Position numbers and translations under genes: made by a program. This document shows positions 25,701-38,591 of a stretch of 64,000 nt of DNA, piece by piece (the first letter of the stretch is position 1; every line of letters starts with the position of its first letter). The notes beneath the pieces were generated by a model, which was not told where the DNA came from, made no database searches, and was given only the letters and a program-made list of their open reading frames with translations. Source of the DNA: Rostratula benghalensis (Eukaryota > Chordata > Aves > Charadriiformes > Rostratulidae); contig VXAI01000306.1 in the NCBI GenBank assembly GCA_013399305.1, forward strand, positions 255,169-319,168. Direction: 5' to 3'.

Positions 25701-27691
25701 TTGTACTGTGAACTCATTCTACATGTCATGATCATGCCAGGGCAGGTGAGACACTAGAGAAGAGGGCAACCAACGCTCTTTAATTCTGAAGCACCCTTTG
25801 CCTTTAGCACTGCTGCTCCTACTGCAGCGGGATGAGCAACACAACACAGAAGATGGAAAAATAAAATCCAGGGAAATAAATATATAAACTGCCAACTCAT
25901 ACTTTCTCTTTCTACAACATTCAGGGAAAGAACAAATCTTTTGCACACGTATATTATAAACCTAGTTTATTTATTTTATATAGGGTTTACTGGTTTGTGC
26001 TATAAGACCTTCGTGTCAGTACTGTTACCTATTTTGTGGAACATCTGGCTGGAAAACAGAAACTGTGATACTCAATTTAGTTGATGCTACTGGTAGTTTT
26101 GCACCTTGAAACCTGAAGGACACACCATATTCACACCTAAAACCATCTGACAAAACCAAAACTTCATTACATGGAAAAAAGGCAATGAATGGGAAGGAAA
26201 ACAAACCTGTCTGCCACATTCTGTTGAAGTTGGGATCCCCCTGAAAATTATTATGGTTGTTTGGACCAGACTCTATTCCTGAAATATCCTGTCCGTTTGG
26301 CATCATTCCTTGTTGCTCCACTACACTCTGCTGCCCTGAGGCTTCTCGCTGAGCGATCCATGCTTGAGCTAACGCAGCCCAGTCAATCTGGCCTAAAACA
26401 AACAGAGGAAATTTGAGAGGTTAGTATTCACATGTCTGAAGTTGTCCAGTGCTTCTCAATTACATGTCTCAGTGCTCAAGAGAAACGGGCAATGTTTACC
26501 TTCAGCAAGTACCATGAGCACCATTAAAAGTTATTCAGAGTGTACATCAAGGCAGACTGAAAGCAAATGCCAGAGTACAGACTTGCTGAAGGAGAGTTTC
26601 TCTGCATATGTTCAAAATGCCATAAGGCAGATTATTTTAGGTTTACATCAGCAATGAATGGCTGGTTGTAAAAGCACTTTTTTGGTTTTTTTGTAAGTGA
26701 ACTCATTCTGGTATCAGAAAGAATTATGCGTAGCCTTAAATTCTAAATTCATAAAGATTCAAGTGTTAGAAAGATGCATAGTTAGAAAAGTACCTTTTGC
26801 AAGATATACTCTTTGTATAACCCCTGATTTCTGGAATGCAATTTTACGTTACAGTTCTCTCCCCTTTTTTTCTTTACTGACATTCCTAACAGTAAGTAAA
26901 TAAATTGCACCCAGATGAGGACACTAGCACGTCTTCTACTCATTATCAACTCAGGAAATGTCTCTAGTGAAGTTACAGAAATTCAAGTGACAGACAGCAA
27001 TGTGAAGCCAGCATCCCTAATCACTCTGCCCGAGTATTAAACACACGCCTCCACTCTATCTATTGCAGTATTTCTCTTGATACTTGGAATTGTCACCTCA
27101 TTCTCAAGTTAAGGTATATTATGTTCTATTGTTTAAAATGGGGACTTTTTGGTGGGGGAAAAAAAAAATCCAAACGAGATCACAATGATTACTGCTGTAA
27201 CCTAAAATGAGTATCATGCTAATTTTCCAGTGAGTTTTTCCTGTTCATACATCTGCCTTAGTAGCTCTGCCACACGGGCAATGGATAAAAAGCAGGTGAT
27301 TCAGCTTTGATGATCTGCATGACTGGTAAAATATTGGTAATTTGGCTCGGATAACTCAGATTGTTTATCTGTGTTTTGCATATTAAACATAAACTATGTC
27401 AAAACATGTGGAATCGATGTTATGTTTTCTATTTTTTTTCTACTTGTTCAAAAAAAGCATCATGAATGTGTTATCTTGAGAGCAGCTAAAAAAACACAAC
27501 TATCGGTCATGCTCTGTAACAAAGCTTCAAAAATTCAAATGACAACAGATTAAAAAAATAAATAAATGAAAAAATGAATCCACAAAGCTTTCTATATACT
27601 TACTTGGATCTTGCTGGTGCTGAAATGACTGCATCCACTGCTGTTGGTTCAAAGGCCATTGCTGCCAAGGTTGTCCACCTTGATCCCACAT
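13733..27691 (-). CDS. PNISR: PNISR, pinin-interacting Ser/Arg-rich protein (complete CDS, 11 coding exons)
   Basis: PNISR (SFRS18, SRrp130) is a nuclear speckle SR-related protein that binds pinin and is linked to pre-mRNA splicing. Coding exons from 5' to 3' are 27604-27691, 26207-26392, 24195-24418, 22285-22471, 21835-22025, 21100-21234, 19976-20075, 19167-19220, 17698-17868, 14019-15120 and 13733-13763. They total 2469 bases (822 aa plus TGA) with consistent phases; human PNISR is 805 aa. The order is: a Gln/Trp-rich N-terminus starting MWDQGGQPWQQW; a Pro/Gly-rich stretch at residues 167-228; a Lys/Glu-rich coiled-coil-like part with WIREGLEKMEREKQ from about 229; an acidic DSDEEDDAENTE block at 293; a helical MMLTKMLLTEILLDVT segment at 338; a Gly/Asp/Ser segment at 389-445; and a long RS domain at about 446-812 ending KSRSRSTTPLRRKR. 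The non-coding first exon lies about 12.3 kb upstream in a CpG island. Confidence 0.96.
14019..15120 (-). CDS. PNISR: PNISR large exon encoding the RS domain
   Basis: A 1102-base exon for residues 446-812. It begins EEKLQNEKISKEMNEFINKE, then a poly-Ser stretch, SPKRKKRHSRSR, many Arg-Ser/Arg-Asp repeats, KRKRDSERTFSRGDS, and a Lys/Ser-rich end. The composition makes long open frames on the opposite strand (for example 14315-14758), which are artefacts. The acceptor is a T-run then CCCCAG; the donor is GTAGTATAC. Confidence 0.95.
15121..17697 (-). other. PNISR: PNISR intron before the RS exon
   Basis: GT-AG intron of about 2.6 kb. It contains a short CR1 tail at 16336-16392. Nothing else recognised, though a long chance open frame runs antisense across its right edge. 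Confidence 0.75.
16336..16392 (+). mobile_element. CR1 3'-tail fragment
   Basis: About 57 bases matching the CR1 3' end (GGTTGGACTAGATGATCCTC, TCCTTTCCAACCCAAACCATT). Old and very short. Confidence 0.8.
17698..17868 (-). CDS. PNISR: PNISR exon, residues 389-445
   Basis: Encodes GLGGYGSGDSEDERSDRG, then SSDTDEEELRHRIRQKQEAF and a Gln/Lys/Glu helix. The acceptor is TTTATGCACGCAG and the donor GTAAGTCC. Confidence 0.95.
17869..19166 (-). other. PNISR: PNISR intron with a GC-richer internal block
   Basis: About 1.3 kb. Its left third (about 17940-18380) is visibly GC- and CpG-richer than the flanks and holds overlapping open frames of 113-125 codons on both strands. No known exon or repeat was recognised in it. 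Confidence 0.6.
19167..19220 (-). CDS. PNISR: PNISR 54-base exon, residues 371-388
   Basis: Short exon for APAKQLAQSSALASLTGLG, a conserved PNISR block. The acceptor is GTGATACAAAG and the donor GTAAGTATG. Its length is a multiple of three, so skipping would keep the frame. Confidence 0.94.
19976..20075 (-). CDS. PNISR: PNISR exon, residues 338-370
   Basis: Encodes MMLTKMLLTEILLDVTNEEI and YYVAKDVHRKATK. The acceptor is ATATTCTTCAG and the donor GTATGCC. A near-identical block is present in human PNISR. Confidence 0.95.
20076..21099 (-). other. PNISR: PNISR intron
   Basis: About 1 kb, AT-rich. An open frame on the plus strand at 20540-20983 has no family features and is treated as chance. 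Confidence 0.75.
21100..21234 (-). CDS. PNISR: PNISR exon, residues 293-337
   Basis: Encodes the acidic block DSDEEDDAENTEAVSIGK, then SRSPSPAPQEEQ and EEEKEYQM. The donor GTATTAATA is weak. Length 135, frame-preserving. Confidence 0.94.
21835..22025 (-). CDS. PNISR: PNISR exon, residues 229-292
   Basis: Encodes DAVKRRTLPAWIREGLEK, MEREKQKKLEKERMEQQRSQ and SKKEKKESEEAEEADGPRLP. It is highly charged and predicted helical, and is the best-conserved non-RS part of the protein. Confidence 0.95.
22285..22471 (-). CDS. PNISR: PNISR exon, Pro/Gly-rich, residues 167-228
   Basis: Encodes HGAAFGPPQGGFHPPYWQ followed by repeated GPP and APP triplets, then NRRERPSFRDRQRS and MPVKQEPPQI. The donor is GTACATG. 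The GPP/APP run is slightly longer than in the human protein as I recall it. Confidence 0.93.
22472..24194 (-). other. PNISR: PNISR intron
   Basis: About 1.7 kb, AT-rich with a G/T-rich patch near 23820-23880. No repeat family or RNA gene recognised. Confidence 0.75.
24195..24418 (-). CDS. PNISR: PNISR exon, residues 92-166
   Basis: Encodes WGMPHQPPHPPPDQQWMPP, EIVPPSEDSNSQDSGEF, RHIFNQNNHNFGGPPDNF and GPVNQFDYQ. The acceptor is ACTCCTAAACAG and the donor GTGAAAC. Confidence 0.95.
24419..26206 (-). other. PNISR: PNISR intron with a TTTA microsatellite
   Basis: About 1.8 kb. It contains a TTTA tetranucleotide run at about 25170-25193. Nothing else recognised. Confidence 0.75.
26207..26392 (-). 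CDS. PNISR: PNISR exon, residues 30-91
   Basis: Encodes QIDWAALAQAWIAQREA, EQQGMMPNGQDISGIESGPN and NFNRMWQ. The acceptor is TTTGTTTTAG and the donor GTTTGT. The QIDWAALAQAW block is a PNISR signature. Confidence 0.95.
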
Positions 27692-27722
27692 CTTTTAAGT
27701 CTTTATATAGTCTATATTTCAA
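27604..27722 (-). CDS. PNISR: PNISR first coding exon with 31 bases of 5' UTR
   Basis: The ATG at 27689-27691 opens MWDQGGQPWQQWPLNQQQ. The 5' UTR part runs to 27722, where TTTTTAG forms an acceptor, so transcription starts further upstream. The donor is GTAAGTATATAG. A sits at -3 of the ATG. Confidence 0.94.
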
Positions 27723-30700
27723 CTAAAAATAATAGTTGTATGTTTAAATAGATGCCCATGAAACATCACATAACTGAAACTTACATAACTGCAGATACAG
27801 TTAAGCCTTGCAAAGCAAGCTGAAGCAATGCTGGCTTAGTATTTTAAGCTGGAGGAAATGGTTCATCCTTTAGAGTAATATCGGGAAATATTACTGTATG
27901 ATTTCAGAAGCCTAGTATGCTTTCTCTGTATTTTCACAAAAAATAAAAATTATCTACAAAATGACGTTCAAGGAGAGATATAAGATTGTAAGACGAGAAC
28001 TCATCTGACAATAAATGCAATTTAAAGTCAGTCAAAATATAAAAGACGTCACTTAAATTATATCCTTGCCTGTTTCTTAGGGAAAAGATGTGTACTTTTC
28101 TACACAAGTCTCATGCAAGGCTGTTAAGCGAGAGAAAGGAAAGCCACTGAATGGCAAAACGCACGGCTAACGATTGCACTGGAGAACTGCACAGCACAAG
28201 ACAGTGTCCACATGCATTTTATTCATTGTACAGGCTCATTAGAATTTCTGAGTAATGGGTGCCTTCCAATCTGACCCAAAAAAAAAAAAAAAAAAAAAGA
28301 CTGCATAACCACACATTTACCACATCATCACGAGATGACCCACCAAAACCACAAGAAACATTTTTTGGTGCTGTGCTGTACATCCTCACTGAGCAGGTGG
28401 CAGCTGCCCCAGGCTCTGATGGCATGGCAAACTCCACAACCTGCTTTAAGCTCCAGGACCAGCTTTGCAAGAAAGCTCTGAGGTACAGCAGTCTGCCAGG
28501 TACGTGCGCCCATAATGGCACACCAGTTCCTTCTGGTCATTCATACCTCCTGTCTACACCTAACCTCCTACACGTGGAGGACCAGAGAGCAACCACCTAC
28601 ACACCTCCAAACAGCTCTTCCTGAAGACAAAGCCTAGGCTTTGGGAAGGCTTCACTCCAGGAACTGTTCCCAACACCAGGACGAATAAAACTGCACCCAA
28701 GAGCGACTCTCTTTGCCCTTCCCAGGGTGTTCACAACTTCTCATCGGCCTTTCCAACCTCAAAAGAGCATCTCCTCATGCCATTGAGCACACAATCCCAA
28801 ATATCATGCTTGATTTCAGCTGTTTCCAGCGCTCCAAATTTAAAAGAAACAGAGGGGAAAAAAAAATAATAATCATCCTCTGAGGTCAGAGGAGCAGCAC
28901 ACAAGACCTAGATGATGCCAGCAGCCGAGTGTGACACGGAATAGATGAATGCAGCTCATCCCTTTCAGAGAGAACTGGCTCCAAGTACCCAGTGCCCCTC
29001 CGAATGTCATCCCGACCATCGTCACAGAGCAGGACCACATGAAGAGCCACAGACAGAGATGGCTTCGGGCTGAGCCAAGAAGAGCAATTAAGAGTGGATC
29101 CTGCGTGCCAAGGGATCTCCTGCTCGGTGCTTAACAACGTTCTTACAAATGATTGCAGGACAGCAAGGAAGAGAGCGTCACATCACAAAAATGCACCACA
29201 GAAAAAAAGCTGCACATAACATTGCGGGGTGCTGGGTCATGCAGAGATGACAGCAAGCTCATGTTTTACATACTTCTGTCAAATTTTATTTTTATTCTGA
29301 AAAAACTGTAGACCACCTTATGTATGGCTCAAAAATTCAGTTGCAAGTGCATCTGGTGTCTTTACACACAAGACCAGATCAACTTCAGGAACAGGGGGGA
29401 GTACTGGGTAAAACTTACTTTTCTATTTTCACAATCTATTCTTGCCTAATTATTTGGGTTTTTTCCCCCCCCTTTGTCTTTATGATATTCATATTCAAAA
29501 TCTTAGGAAGCGAAGACAATGTCTTTTTTTTAAAAAACATGCTGATCTGTACCTAGGAAGTCAACTTTCTTTCACCAGTTAAGAGTTAAAAAGCAGCTCA
29601 TATGCACTTAATCCAACATTTAAGCTGGCCCTCACACTCCAAGTACTCATATTTCACACACAAAGTATGAAAAATAAATTTCTCACACTGTTTTCACCCT
29701 AAAGTAAGAAAAAATTCCATAATCGTTTCTTCCTCCTCTCAGTTTATCTCTCCATCTAGAATCCAAATTCTTTCAATTGTCAAAATAAACTTGTTTACAT
29801 CTTAAAACAAATTTTTAACACTTGTGGTTCAAGACGATCACTGGCCTTCATAGCACTGCACATCCTCACCGTGCTGCTTCCTTTGCTTCCAGTTGTTAAA
29901 TCACACTAGCAATAATAAAAATGTATTTTGGTAATTCTTTTATCACTTTTTTTATTTAAATATTTACTAGTTTGGAAAAAGATGGTAAAATTTCACTCAA
30001 ATTCAACAACAGATTTAGAAGATAATGCAAGAGGCATTACCAAAAAATCGATTTTTCAAGCAGTTAAAGAAACTGTCAACTTCTCTTATGGAAGCGTAGC
30101 AGTATTAGGAGCACTGCTACAAATGCAACCAAAGTGCAATGTCCTACACACAGTTTTTACTTGACTGCATACAATGAGATTTATTTTTGTTGGACTGGCT
30201 ATACATACATCCTAAAGTCTTGGGTGTTTGGGGGTTTTGTGTTTGCTTTTCCCCCCCCCCCCCCATGCTCCAGCTAACACAATTAGCTTGAATAAACTTT
30301 TGCACCTCTTGAAACACTTCTCAGTTATCTGCTTCTCATGGATTCTGCACTGAAAAAAGGTTTATTTTTCAAACCTTTTTTTCTTTCTTCTCTCACCGGC
30401 AAACTGAAGTACTAGTTCGGAGTGTAAGAAGGTCTCAGGTAACAAACTCCTCCAAATCTCCTCTGTAGGTATCTCCTCCAAGATAGCAACCACCTTACTA
30501 CTTTATGAGGTGCTCAAAGAAATTAAATTATATTTTTTTTTGGTGGGGGGGAGATAAATTCTTCTGCAGCTCTATCAACTGGCATCTAAAAAGGTAACCA
30601 AGAGACCCAGGCCACCGAGCACTCCTCCGGGCTGCTCCCAAGCACATTGCAGGTGTCAGCAAGGACCTGGGACCCAGCGGGCAGCTGGGACACATCCATC

Positions 30701-33250
30701 CTGGTTTGGAAGGTCAGAGACCTTCAATCAGAGCCAGCTGGCTTCGGGGCCAGAGGGAAAAAAACCAAAAACAAAAAAAACCCCAAAAAACAAAAACCGT
30801 TGGTTTTTAGTTGTTAGTGTACATGGCTGCTGCACCATCGCTCTGCAATCTAATACGGCCTTGAGTCTTCAACTTGCCGCAAACAGATTATTTCACCTTA
30901 TTACTGCTATTTTGGGAAGAGAAATCAGGTGGGGAAGTGCAAAGCAAGAGGTCAAGACATACAGCTGATTTCTATTTTGATGCACAACAGTATGACAAGA
31001 CAGCAACAACTGCTTAAAACCTTGAAGAACTTCAACATTTGGTTAATTTAATTTATGCCATCCCAAGCAGACCGATTTAAAAATCACCACCATTTGAAGG
31101 TGCTAATTTTAGATAGTGAACTGTATTTGAAAGCTTTTACTTGTATATTGCATGTGTGCTTCCACTGTTTTCCCACAGAAACGTTGATTCACACAGGTCA
31201 GCAACTAGAAAGCATGCTGGCTTTCAAGTACAGATTCGTTACCAAATTCAGGGTAAAAAAACTTTCTTTACTAATCAGAAATATGTACCACACAAATACT
31301 TAAGCAATTACATCAATTTCTTTACACACATGTACAGGCAAAAGCCTTTTTTCAAATATCATGTGAAACTTGGCCAAAACTATTTCCAATTTTCTATTTA
31401 TTTCAACTCATCTCTGTTGCTGTGCTATTTTTTGGAAAGAAACAGGAACTGGACAGAGAAGAAATAAAATTGCCATCTTAAAATAAAACTAACCTGAAGA
31501 TATAAGAGAGAAGACCACATGTATTCAAATTCAATTGAAAAGCAAATGATGTATTTTAACATGCAGTATTCAGAGCCAGTGAGACAGAGGAGGTTTGTTC
31601 TAAGGCCTCCATCTACGTGGTGACCCGAAACAGCAGGACACCACCACTTTCTGAGAAACACACTTCACTGCTTTTTTGCTCCCCACTTGGTTTCCTACAC
31701 TTTCCCCCCCGAGTTTGCACTGACTGGTATAAAGTAAACACGAGAAAGGTACTCAATGTCAAATTTTCTCACTTGCTACAGGGAGGTTACAGGCATTTAA
31801 AGGTGATTATTGTCATCACAAATTGTTCTTCCAAGCACTGCAGCGTTTCATGATTTCATCTGCTTCTAAGTTTCAGAGGCAAACAAACTGGTTTTAGCTC
31901 TTACTTTTAAGTTACCTACTCTGAAAGATACTAAATCTTATATACAAACACATCTATTAAATTACATACACATAGGCTATTTGACCTTACTCTTTTTTAC
32001 CTAAAAAATAATATAACTTTGCATACTGCTTGTGAAACTTTACTGAGTATGTAAGAACTCTTCAACAGAATCTCAATACTGTCCCATGGGATGTCACTGA
32101 CATTTTCTTCTGCTAGTGATTCTATTTTCAAGATGTCAAAAATAAAAAAAAAGTAGACCAAGGCAAGTCTTACCATAATGAACAAACCAGATGTGAGTTA
32201 CCAAAACAACTGCAGTGCCATAAACTGGAAATGACACAAACTACTTCTAAAAGAACTCGCAAAACACGGCAAAGAGAATGCCCCGTTTGCAGGAATTTTA
32301 AATTTACTGCAGGGGATTCACCCCCAATACTGCAGGGCTGGGGAGGGAAATGGAGGCAAGGACAGCACCACAACCCCAAAAACAACAATCTCTCCTCCAC
32401 CAAATCAGGAAGTTAAAGGCTTGAAAGAGTTGAGAGCTCTTCCAGTAATGTATGTGCCAAGAAGCAAACGTTATTTTCCCTGAGATACATCAAGTGGTAA
32501 TCATGGAGAAAAGAAATTCAAGTCTGGTTCCACCTAAGTAAAATCTGTATTGCCAAAACTAACTGAGGATGCTGCCACACAAACTATAAACACATTTTAA
32601 TTGCTTACAAAGTTCCTAAATCAGCATCACCTGAAAGAAAGCAGCTTCACCTAACACAGCAGACAGCTCTCAGCCTAATTCCCACTAGCAACACCAGGCA
32701 ATACACAGCAGAGCACTCAAATGGCAGGGAAACAAACTTTAATTTTACCTGAAAGGGAGGGGGAAAGATGAATACATGGCTAAAATCTACTAAATTCAAA
32801 CGTTAGCAGGACAGTTACTTACTAACAGAGGGGTACATCAACCGAGGAGCCATTAAGACACCCTGGTCCTGATGTCACCAGTGTGTACAACAGGTTTTGA
32901 AAAACAAAACAGGTTCAAAGAATGGATCCATTTTACAGGTACCTACTTGCAAAGGAAAACGCAGATATTACCTGCCTTTATGATCACAGTTAAGGTTCTT
33001 TTACTTAGCTGTTCTACCCTCCAGTTAAATTGGATATAGCCTTTCTGCTTTTTCTCTCTCTAGCCAACAGAGATAAACAAAAAACCATTTATTGGTGCTT
33101 CAAGAGTCATTCCCTGATGTGGGATCACAGAACAGTAACCTGAATCTATTAAAAAAATTGTTTACCAATGAAGGAACAAAAGCCAATTTGGAATTCTATT
33201 TGTTTTATACAGCAACACAATCACATGGGAAAATCGCCCTGTCAATTAAT

Positions 33251-33280
33251 NNNNNNNNNNNNNNNNNNNNNNNNNNNNNN
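33251..33280. other. Assembly gap (30 N)
   Basis: Unsequenced bases inside the PNISR 5' intron. Flanks are AT-rich and unremarkable. Confidence 0.99.
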
Positions 33281-34680
33281 ATATTTAATTTCAGTTACAT
33301 GTACTTAACAAATTACAAAAAGTTAAGGTATTATATCAAAATTGTGGTAGAATTTTTAAGAGCAGATATGCATGTTTGGGGAAAAAAAAAAGATTCATAC
33401 TTAAGGGCTGGACCTACTGGAATTTTACCCAAAGGCAGAATCTGCTGAAGTTTTATTGTAGCAAATTACTGGTACTAAAATGTGCCACCCTTGAGAGGAT
33501 TGCTGGTAAAAGCTTCCCTGTTGGTGCTAAAAGCTGACAAGGTGGCATAAATAGGACTTACCTTGATCCCCAGCAACTAGCAACCTCTGAGAGCCAACAG
33601 CACCCAGAAAAATTTAAAGTCGGTGTCAAACTCTCTACTACACTTTAGTATGTGACCCTACAAAAAGCTAGGTTAAACCAGAGAATGAAAAGGCATTTTA
33701 AAAGGCACCTTTCCTCTCCTCTCCTGATGTGCATCTCAGCTATAGTTACACCTCAGAGTTAACCTGTTCTTTTAGGAAAAAGGGCATCTCCTTCAGCCTG
33801 CCTATGTGTCTGCAAAACACTGTATTTTTCGATGATGTGTCAAGACACACCACACGCACTGAAAACTACATAACTAGAAGTTACTTACCAGTAACCAGAG
33901 TTTTGAGTGATAATTCACATGCTCACCTTTAACTCTAGGAGGCTCCCCCAAAAACAGTTATGTCAAAGTAAACTACTGACTTTCACACCAACAGAAATAC
34001 CACCCTGTCATGGTTTCCTGATGGTTTCCCAATGGGACAAGGCTTGGTGAAGGCCCCCATAGCTGGTTACCCACTGATGTCAAAGATGGGCTTGTTTTTT
34101 TTTAAGCAAGGCCACCAACAGAACTTCAGCTCTAATGGACTTGCTCAGATGCCTCAAAAACACTACCAGGGCAGTTTCATAGTGTGAGTTCATAGAATCT
34201 GCTACCCAGTTCAGTGGTGCTTCTGTAGAGGTAACTGTGCTCAAACCTCTCGCCGATGCAGAGGAGCAATCTTAGGGAGGAAGGCTCAGCCCTGTGAACA
34301 TCAAAAGACATCCCACTTGTCATCCTGGAGATGTTATCTTTTTTACAAGCCTTACTGCACTGGCTGCAGAAGAACTGAAAAATACTAAGAAACTTTCTGT
34401 GAGAAGGTAAGGAAGACCTGCCCCTAAATGAAATTTAATAGAGCTAATCTGAACTGCTCCAATTCACACAGACAGCCCAAGACAAGAAGCACAGAGACTT
34501 GCAAAGGTAGCCCAGCTCCAGAAGAGCAGCAGTAAGACAACTAACTGTACCAAGCTGGCCAGATGAGGAGTACATCTAGCAGGTTCTTTCTTGCTCCTTC
34601 TGAGAGCCTCATGGCACTGTGACAACCTGCTTCTCCCCACTCTGGGTGTTACACAGCTCCCAAACTACACAGAACCTCTC

Positions 34681-35224
34681 TCCTGGCTTCAGCTGGAATG
34701 CAGTTCATTTTCTTTCTAGCAGCTGCTGTGTTTTGGTACAAAAAGAATGTTGAGGAATGCTGATAACAAATGCAGATAAACCCTTTTAGTTGTTGCTAGG
34801 TGATGTTTGTATTAGCCCAGGACTTTTTCGGCTTCCACAGAGGCTGACAGAGAGCACAGACTGAACACGCTGGCCAAAGGGATATTCCATATCATAGATG
34901 TCAGGCCCAGTATGTAACTGGGAGTTGGCTGGAGGGCAGGAATCCACAATCACTGCCTGGGATGGGCTGGGCAAGCCATCATCAGGCAGTGAGAGCAACT
35001 TGTATTGTATCACTTTGTTCTGTATCTTTTTACCATTATTATTATTATCCTCTTCTGTCACTGTTCTATTAAACTGTCTTTATCTCAACCCCACAATTTT
35101 ACTTTTTCCTCTCCCCTCCTTTTCTCCATGTCCCGCTGGGGAGAGCTGGGGGTGGGGGAAAGGAAAGGGGAGCGAGCAGCTGCATGGCCCCAGTTGCTGG
35201 CTGGGTTTAAACCACACCACCACC
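34681..35224 (+). mobile_element. Solo LTR, second copy of the family at 1778
   Basis: Colinear with the LTR at 1778-2586: CTGGCTTCAGCTGG start, AGCAGCTGCTGTGTTTTGG, GCCAGAGGG-like centre, TTTTTACCATTATTATT, ATTAAA at 35068-35073, and GGGTTTAAACCACACCACC at the end. It lacks the internal 285-base segment. The TATA-like box of the first copy has decayed. No internal retroviral genes are present. Confidence 0.75.
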
Positions 35225-38200
35225 TTACACAGCAGCAGCTTCTGCAGAAAAAGATCTGGAGATTCTGAATGGCTTGTCCCAGAAAATTCACCACAGTGAA
35301 ACATCTTGGCAATGAAAAACAAGTATTCTTTGGAAGGTTATATTAAGTAAGATATTTGTTAGAAGAAGCAGGCCACTTCTGCTGTGTCATGAGCTGAGAA
35401 GATCAAGGCTAGGATCTAACATAATTTGACCAGATCTCCAGGAAACCATGTGCCAGCCTGTTTTTTCAACCCCGTAAACAAGCAGACGAATAGATGGTTC
35501 TGGAGCCTACAAAACCAGAACCAATAATACAAGTGCTTTCTGATGCAGAAAAGGGGCTGTTGCATCACCCTTCTACAGCAGGTCCATACGTGACATGAGA
35601 TGGCCTGACAAGTTTTACTTGCAATCTGAGTTCTAATACGTAGCTGCAGAACTTCTGATGACTAAAGATCTTGTCTTGCAGGCCCTTCCAAACAGGTATT
35701 GCATTTTAGCAAAGTATCCAGTATCTAAATAAACAAAGAAGCTGAAACCGCAGGTCATCATGCATATGAGAACCCATACATGGCTAGTCTTTGGACCCCA
35801 GGGTTAAAGACACCACTCTTTTTGATATTCCATTCATTGGTCAGATATCTAGGTTAAAAAAACCCAGATGTTCCATCTCCTGTAAGATAAACTGCCACTG
35901 CAGCCATGATTATTTTTAGGTCACCAGAGTAGCTGATGGGAAGAACCTCAAGGGGTAAGGGTCCTGGTACGTAATAAACTGCAAGTACTGTTCTCGAAAG
36001 AAATTAATATTAATAACCAGTGTCATTGGTGAACTAATCTTTTGCATGAGCTCAAGACAACACTAACAGCAAAGGTACATCAGTCTCTGTCTGATGCTCT
36101 TTGTGGAATATTCTGGTCTGCAGGGAGTCATCCACATCACACCTCTCAAAGGCACCACATACTCTGCGGGCAGAGCTTCTCTGTCCCATAGAGCCTTAGG
36201 CTCTGGAGATGGACCTAAAGGAAAAGTGAGAGATCTCAGAAGCAGAGGTCCTTGAAATCAACAGCCTGATCACTTGTGCAAGCACCTTGTTCTAATGTAA
36301 GGTCCTTTCATTCAAGTAGTTGATATTGACTCTGAAGCTGTAGCACAACAACTGAAAGTTTATGGTGAATTTCCATGATGACTTTTGTGGAACCATTCAG
36401 TTGCAAAGAGGATAAATCTAATCATATACTCATACCACCTGAAACAAAGCTGTTACTAAACAGAAATCAGACCAATGTCACCAAGAGTTCAAGTTGAACA
36501 GTGTTGCTTGAGAGCTTTTTCTCTCCCCATCCTTCCTCCAACCAGTGGATAAATAGTCTAGGGATACAACCCCAACACTTCACACATTTCTCCTAAGGAA
36601 TTACATAGAGCAGCTCATCCATGGATGGTTTTACTGACAACCAGCTGAGCTGGAGTCTGACGTCAATAAAGGACACAGATTGTATAAACTCCAAGAACAT
36701 CTATCTGAACATACTCCAGACTGGAAGAAAACACAAACTGAACACTTGTCCCATGACTGTGTCACTGGAATAAAAATACATTACTGTAGGAGTCCATACA
36801 CAGATTCTTAGGGGATCACCCTAAGTTGTTGCAGGTGTTTAATGCCCAGAAACTGAGACATTGTCCATATTTTCTCTTCCTGAGAGCATTTTTTAACTTC
36901 AGAACCATTCTTTCTGACACTGAAGAACAGAGCCTTTCCAAACACCAGGACTCAAAATACAGAACCAGGAAAAGAACTGAAGAGAACAGCTTATTCAGCA
37001 TCTACAAAGTTTTCCAGAATCTGGTTCACACGTCAGCATGTCTGACTAATATCTACAGTGCTACCAAGATGAAGTAGGCTGAACAAAGGCCAAATTAAAA
37101 AAAAAAAAAAAAGTACTACAAAAACTTCTTCAGTGAGTCATTCAAGCAGTGTAGCTTCCAAGGTCTGTTATTTTAAACTTAAATCCACATATCCACTGAG
37201 CTGATGCCAGACCTTCTTTTAGAAGAACAAAAGGACCAGATATTGGCAACTCAGGTATCATTTACCTTTCCATTTTTTTATTATTTTGAAAATATAAGGA
37301 CAAACACGCGTTTTGATGGTCATAAAGCATCAAAACCACTGCTAAAATATTCACTAGAAACATAGTAACTTAAGCAGTTTGAGATAAAACTGAAGTTAAG
37401 GGGGATGTGGGGAGGGAGTCTGATCTGATTATTTTTGGCATGTATCATTCCACTAGAAAACCTGACACTAGATTTTCAATCAGCCATGTAAGCAGTTGGC
37501 TGAGTTTTGGTGGTGTTTTTTCCAAAGTGTACTATTCATCCACCACTTTCTCCTTGAAGAACATCCTCTGTACAAAAAAAAAAAAGGAATAGCAGCAATA
37601 ACTAAAGAAACAACTATTCCTTGCTACTTACAAGCAGATATTACCCTCAATGATAAATACAGTTATCACTGAAGGAAGACACCAGCTAGTGATGAAAGCA
37701 AGAATGTCTGATAAAACCTACCCACAGTGTTACTTGTTGCCAAAGGCAACATGTACTTCAGTCATGGGAAGAGGGAAGACTGAACACTCCTGTCCCTGGA
37801 ACATCTTTCCATAATCCTGCACCTAACTGAAACTCACACACAGTTAAGACTACTCTCCACCACTACAGGTTGTATGGTGAGTTGTTCACTAAGGATTTGT
37901 GGAACTGTGCTAAATTTGTGGACTCTTAAGCCCTGCAACACCTGTGAGCCCAAAAGGCAAGAAACCAGTGTTTCAGAGCAGGAGTTTGCAGGTCCCATGT
38001 GACAAAGACAATGCAGGAAGTCTTACAAGAGCAGAATAGCAGTGGTGACACGAGATTTGCTGCTGCCCCAGATGAAATAAAACCCAGTAGCTTGCCTTCT
38101 GATTTGTCACTGCTAGTGACTTATCCCTGGACAAAGCCAAGGATCCCAGTCCTTCCCATGCTCCACAGTCAGAGGGAACCACAGCATCAGTCCCCTACCA

Positions 38201-38591
38201 AGAGGCACCCATCTCTCAGCGTGGCCTGACTTCAGAATTTGAAAGGGGATTCGTATTGCTACACACAATACAGCTATTCAGCTGGACTAGACATTTATTT
38301 CTAACCCTTTCTTTGTAAAATGATGCTTGAATATAGGAAAACATACCTTAAGCTTTTTAGACTACCTTTGATTTCCTCATCTCTAGAAGATGGCTGAGCC
38401 CTTTGTCTTAAAACAAATCCTTTAGAGCATCCCTTGCTCCCTGTATCCCCTACCTTTCAATACTAGTTGTTTGTGTACAAATATTTACAGTTGTGACCCT
38501 AAGAGAAGAAATGAGCAACCACCAACCTGACTGAGTACTCTCTGTAGTAATTTGTTTCATACACTTGGTAAATTTCAGCTGGGGTAGCACC

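Noticed and set aside
34013..34110. Possible third LTR start (TGTCATGGTTTCC)
   Set aside because: Only about a dozen bases resemble an LTR start and nothing after it aligns with the two LTR copies.
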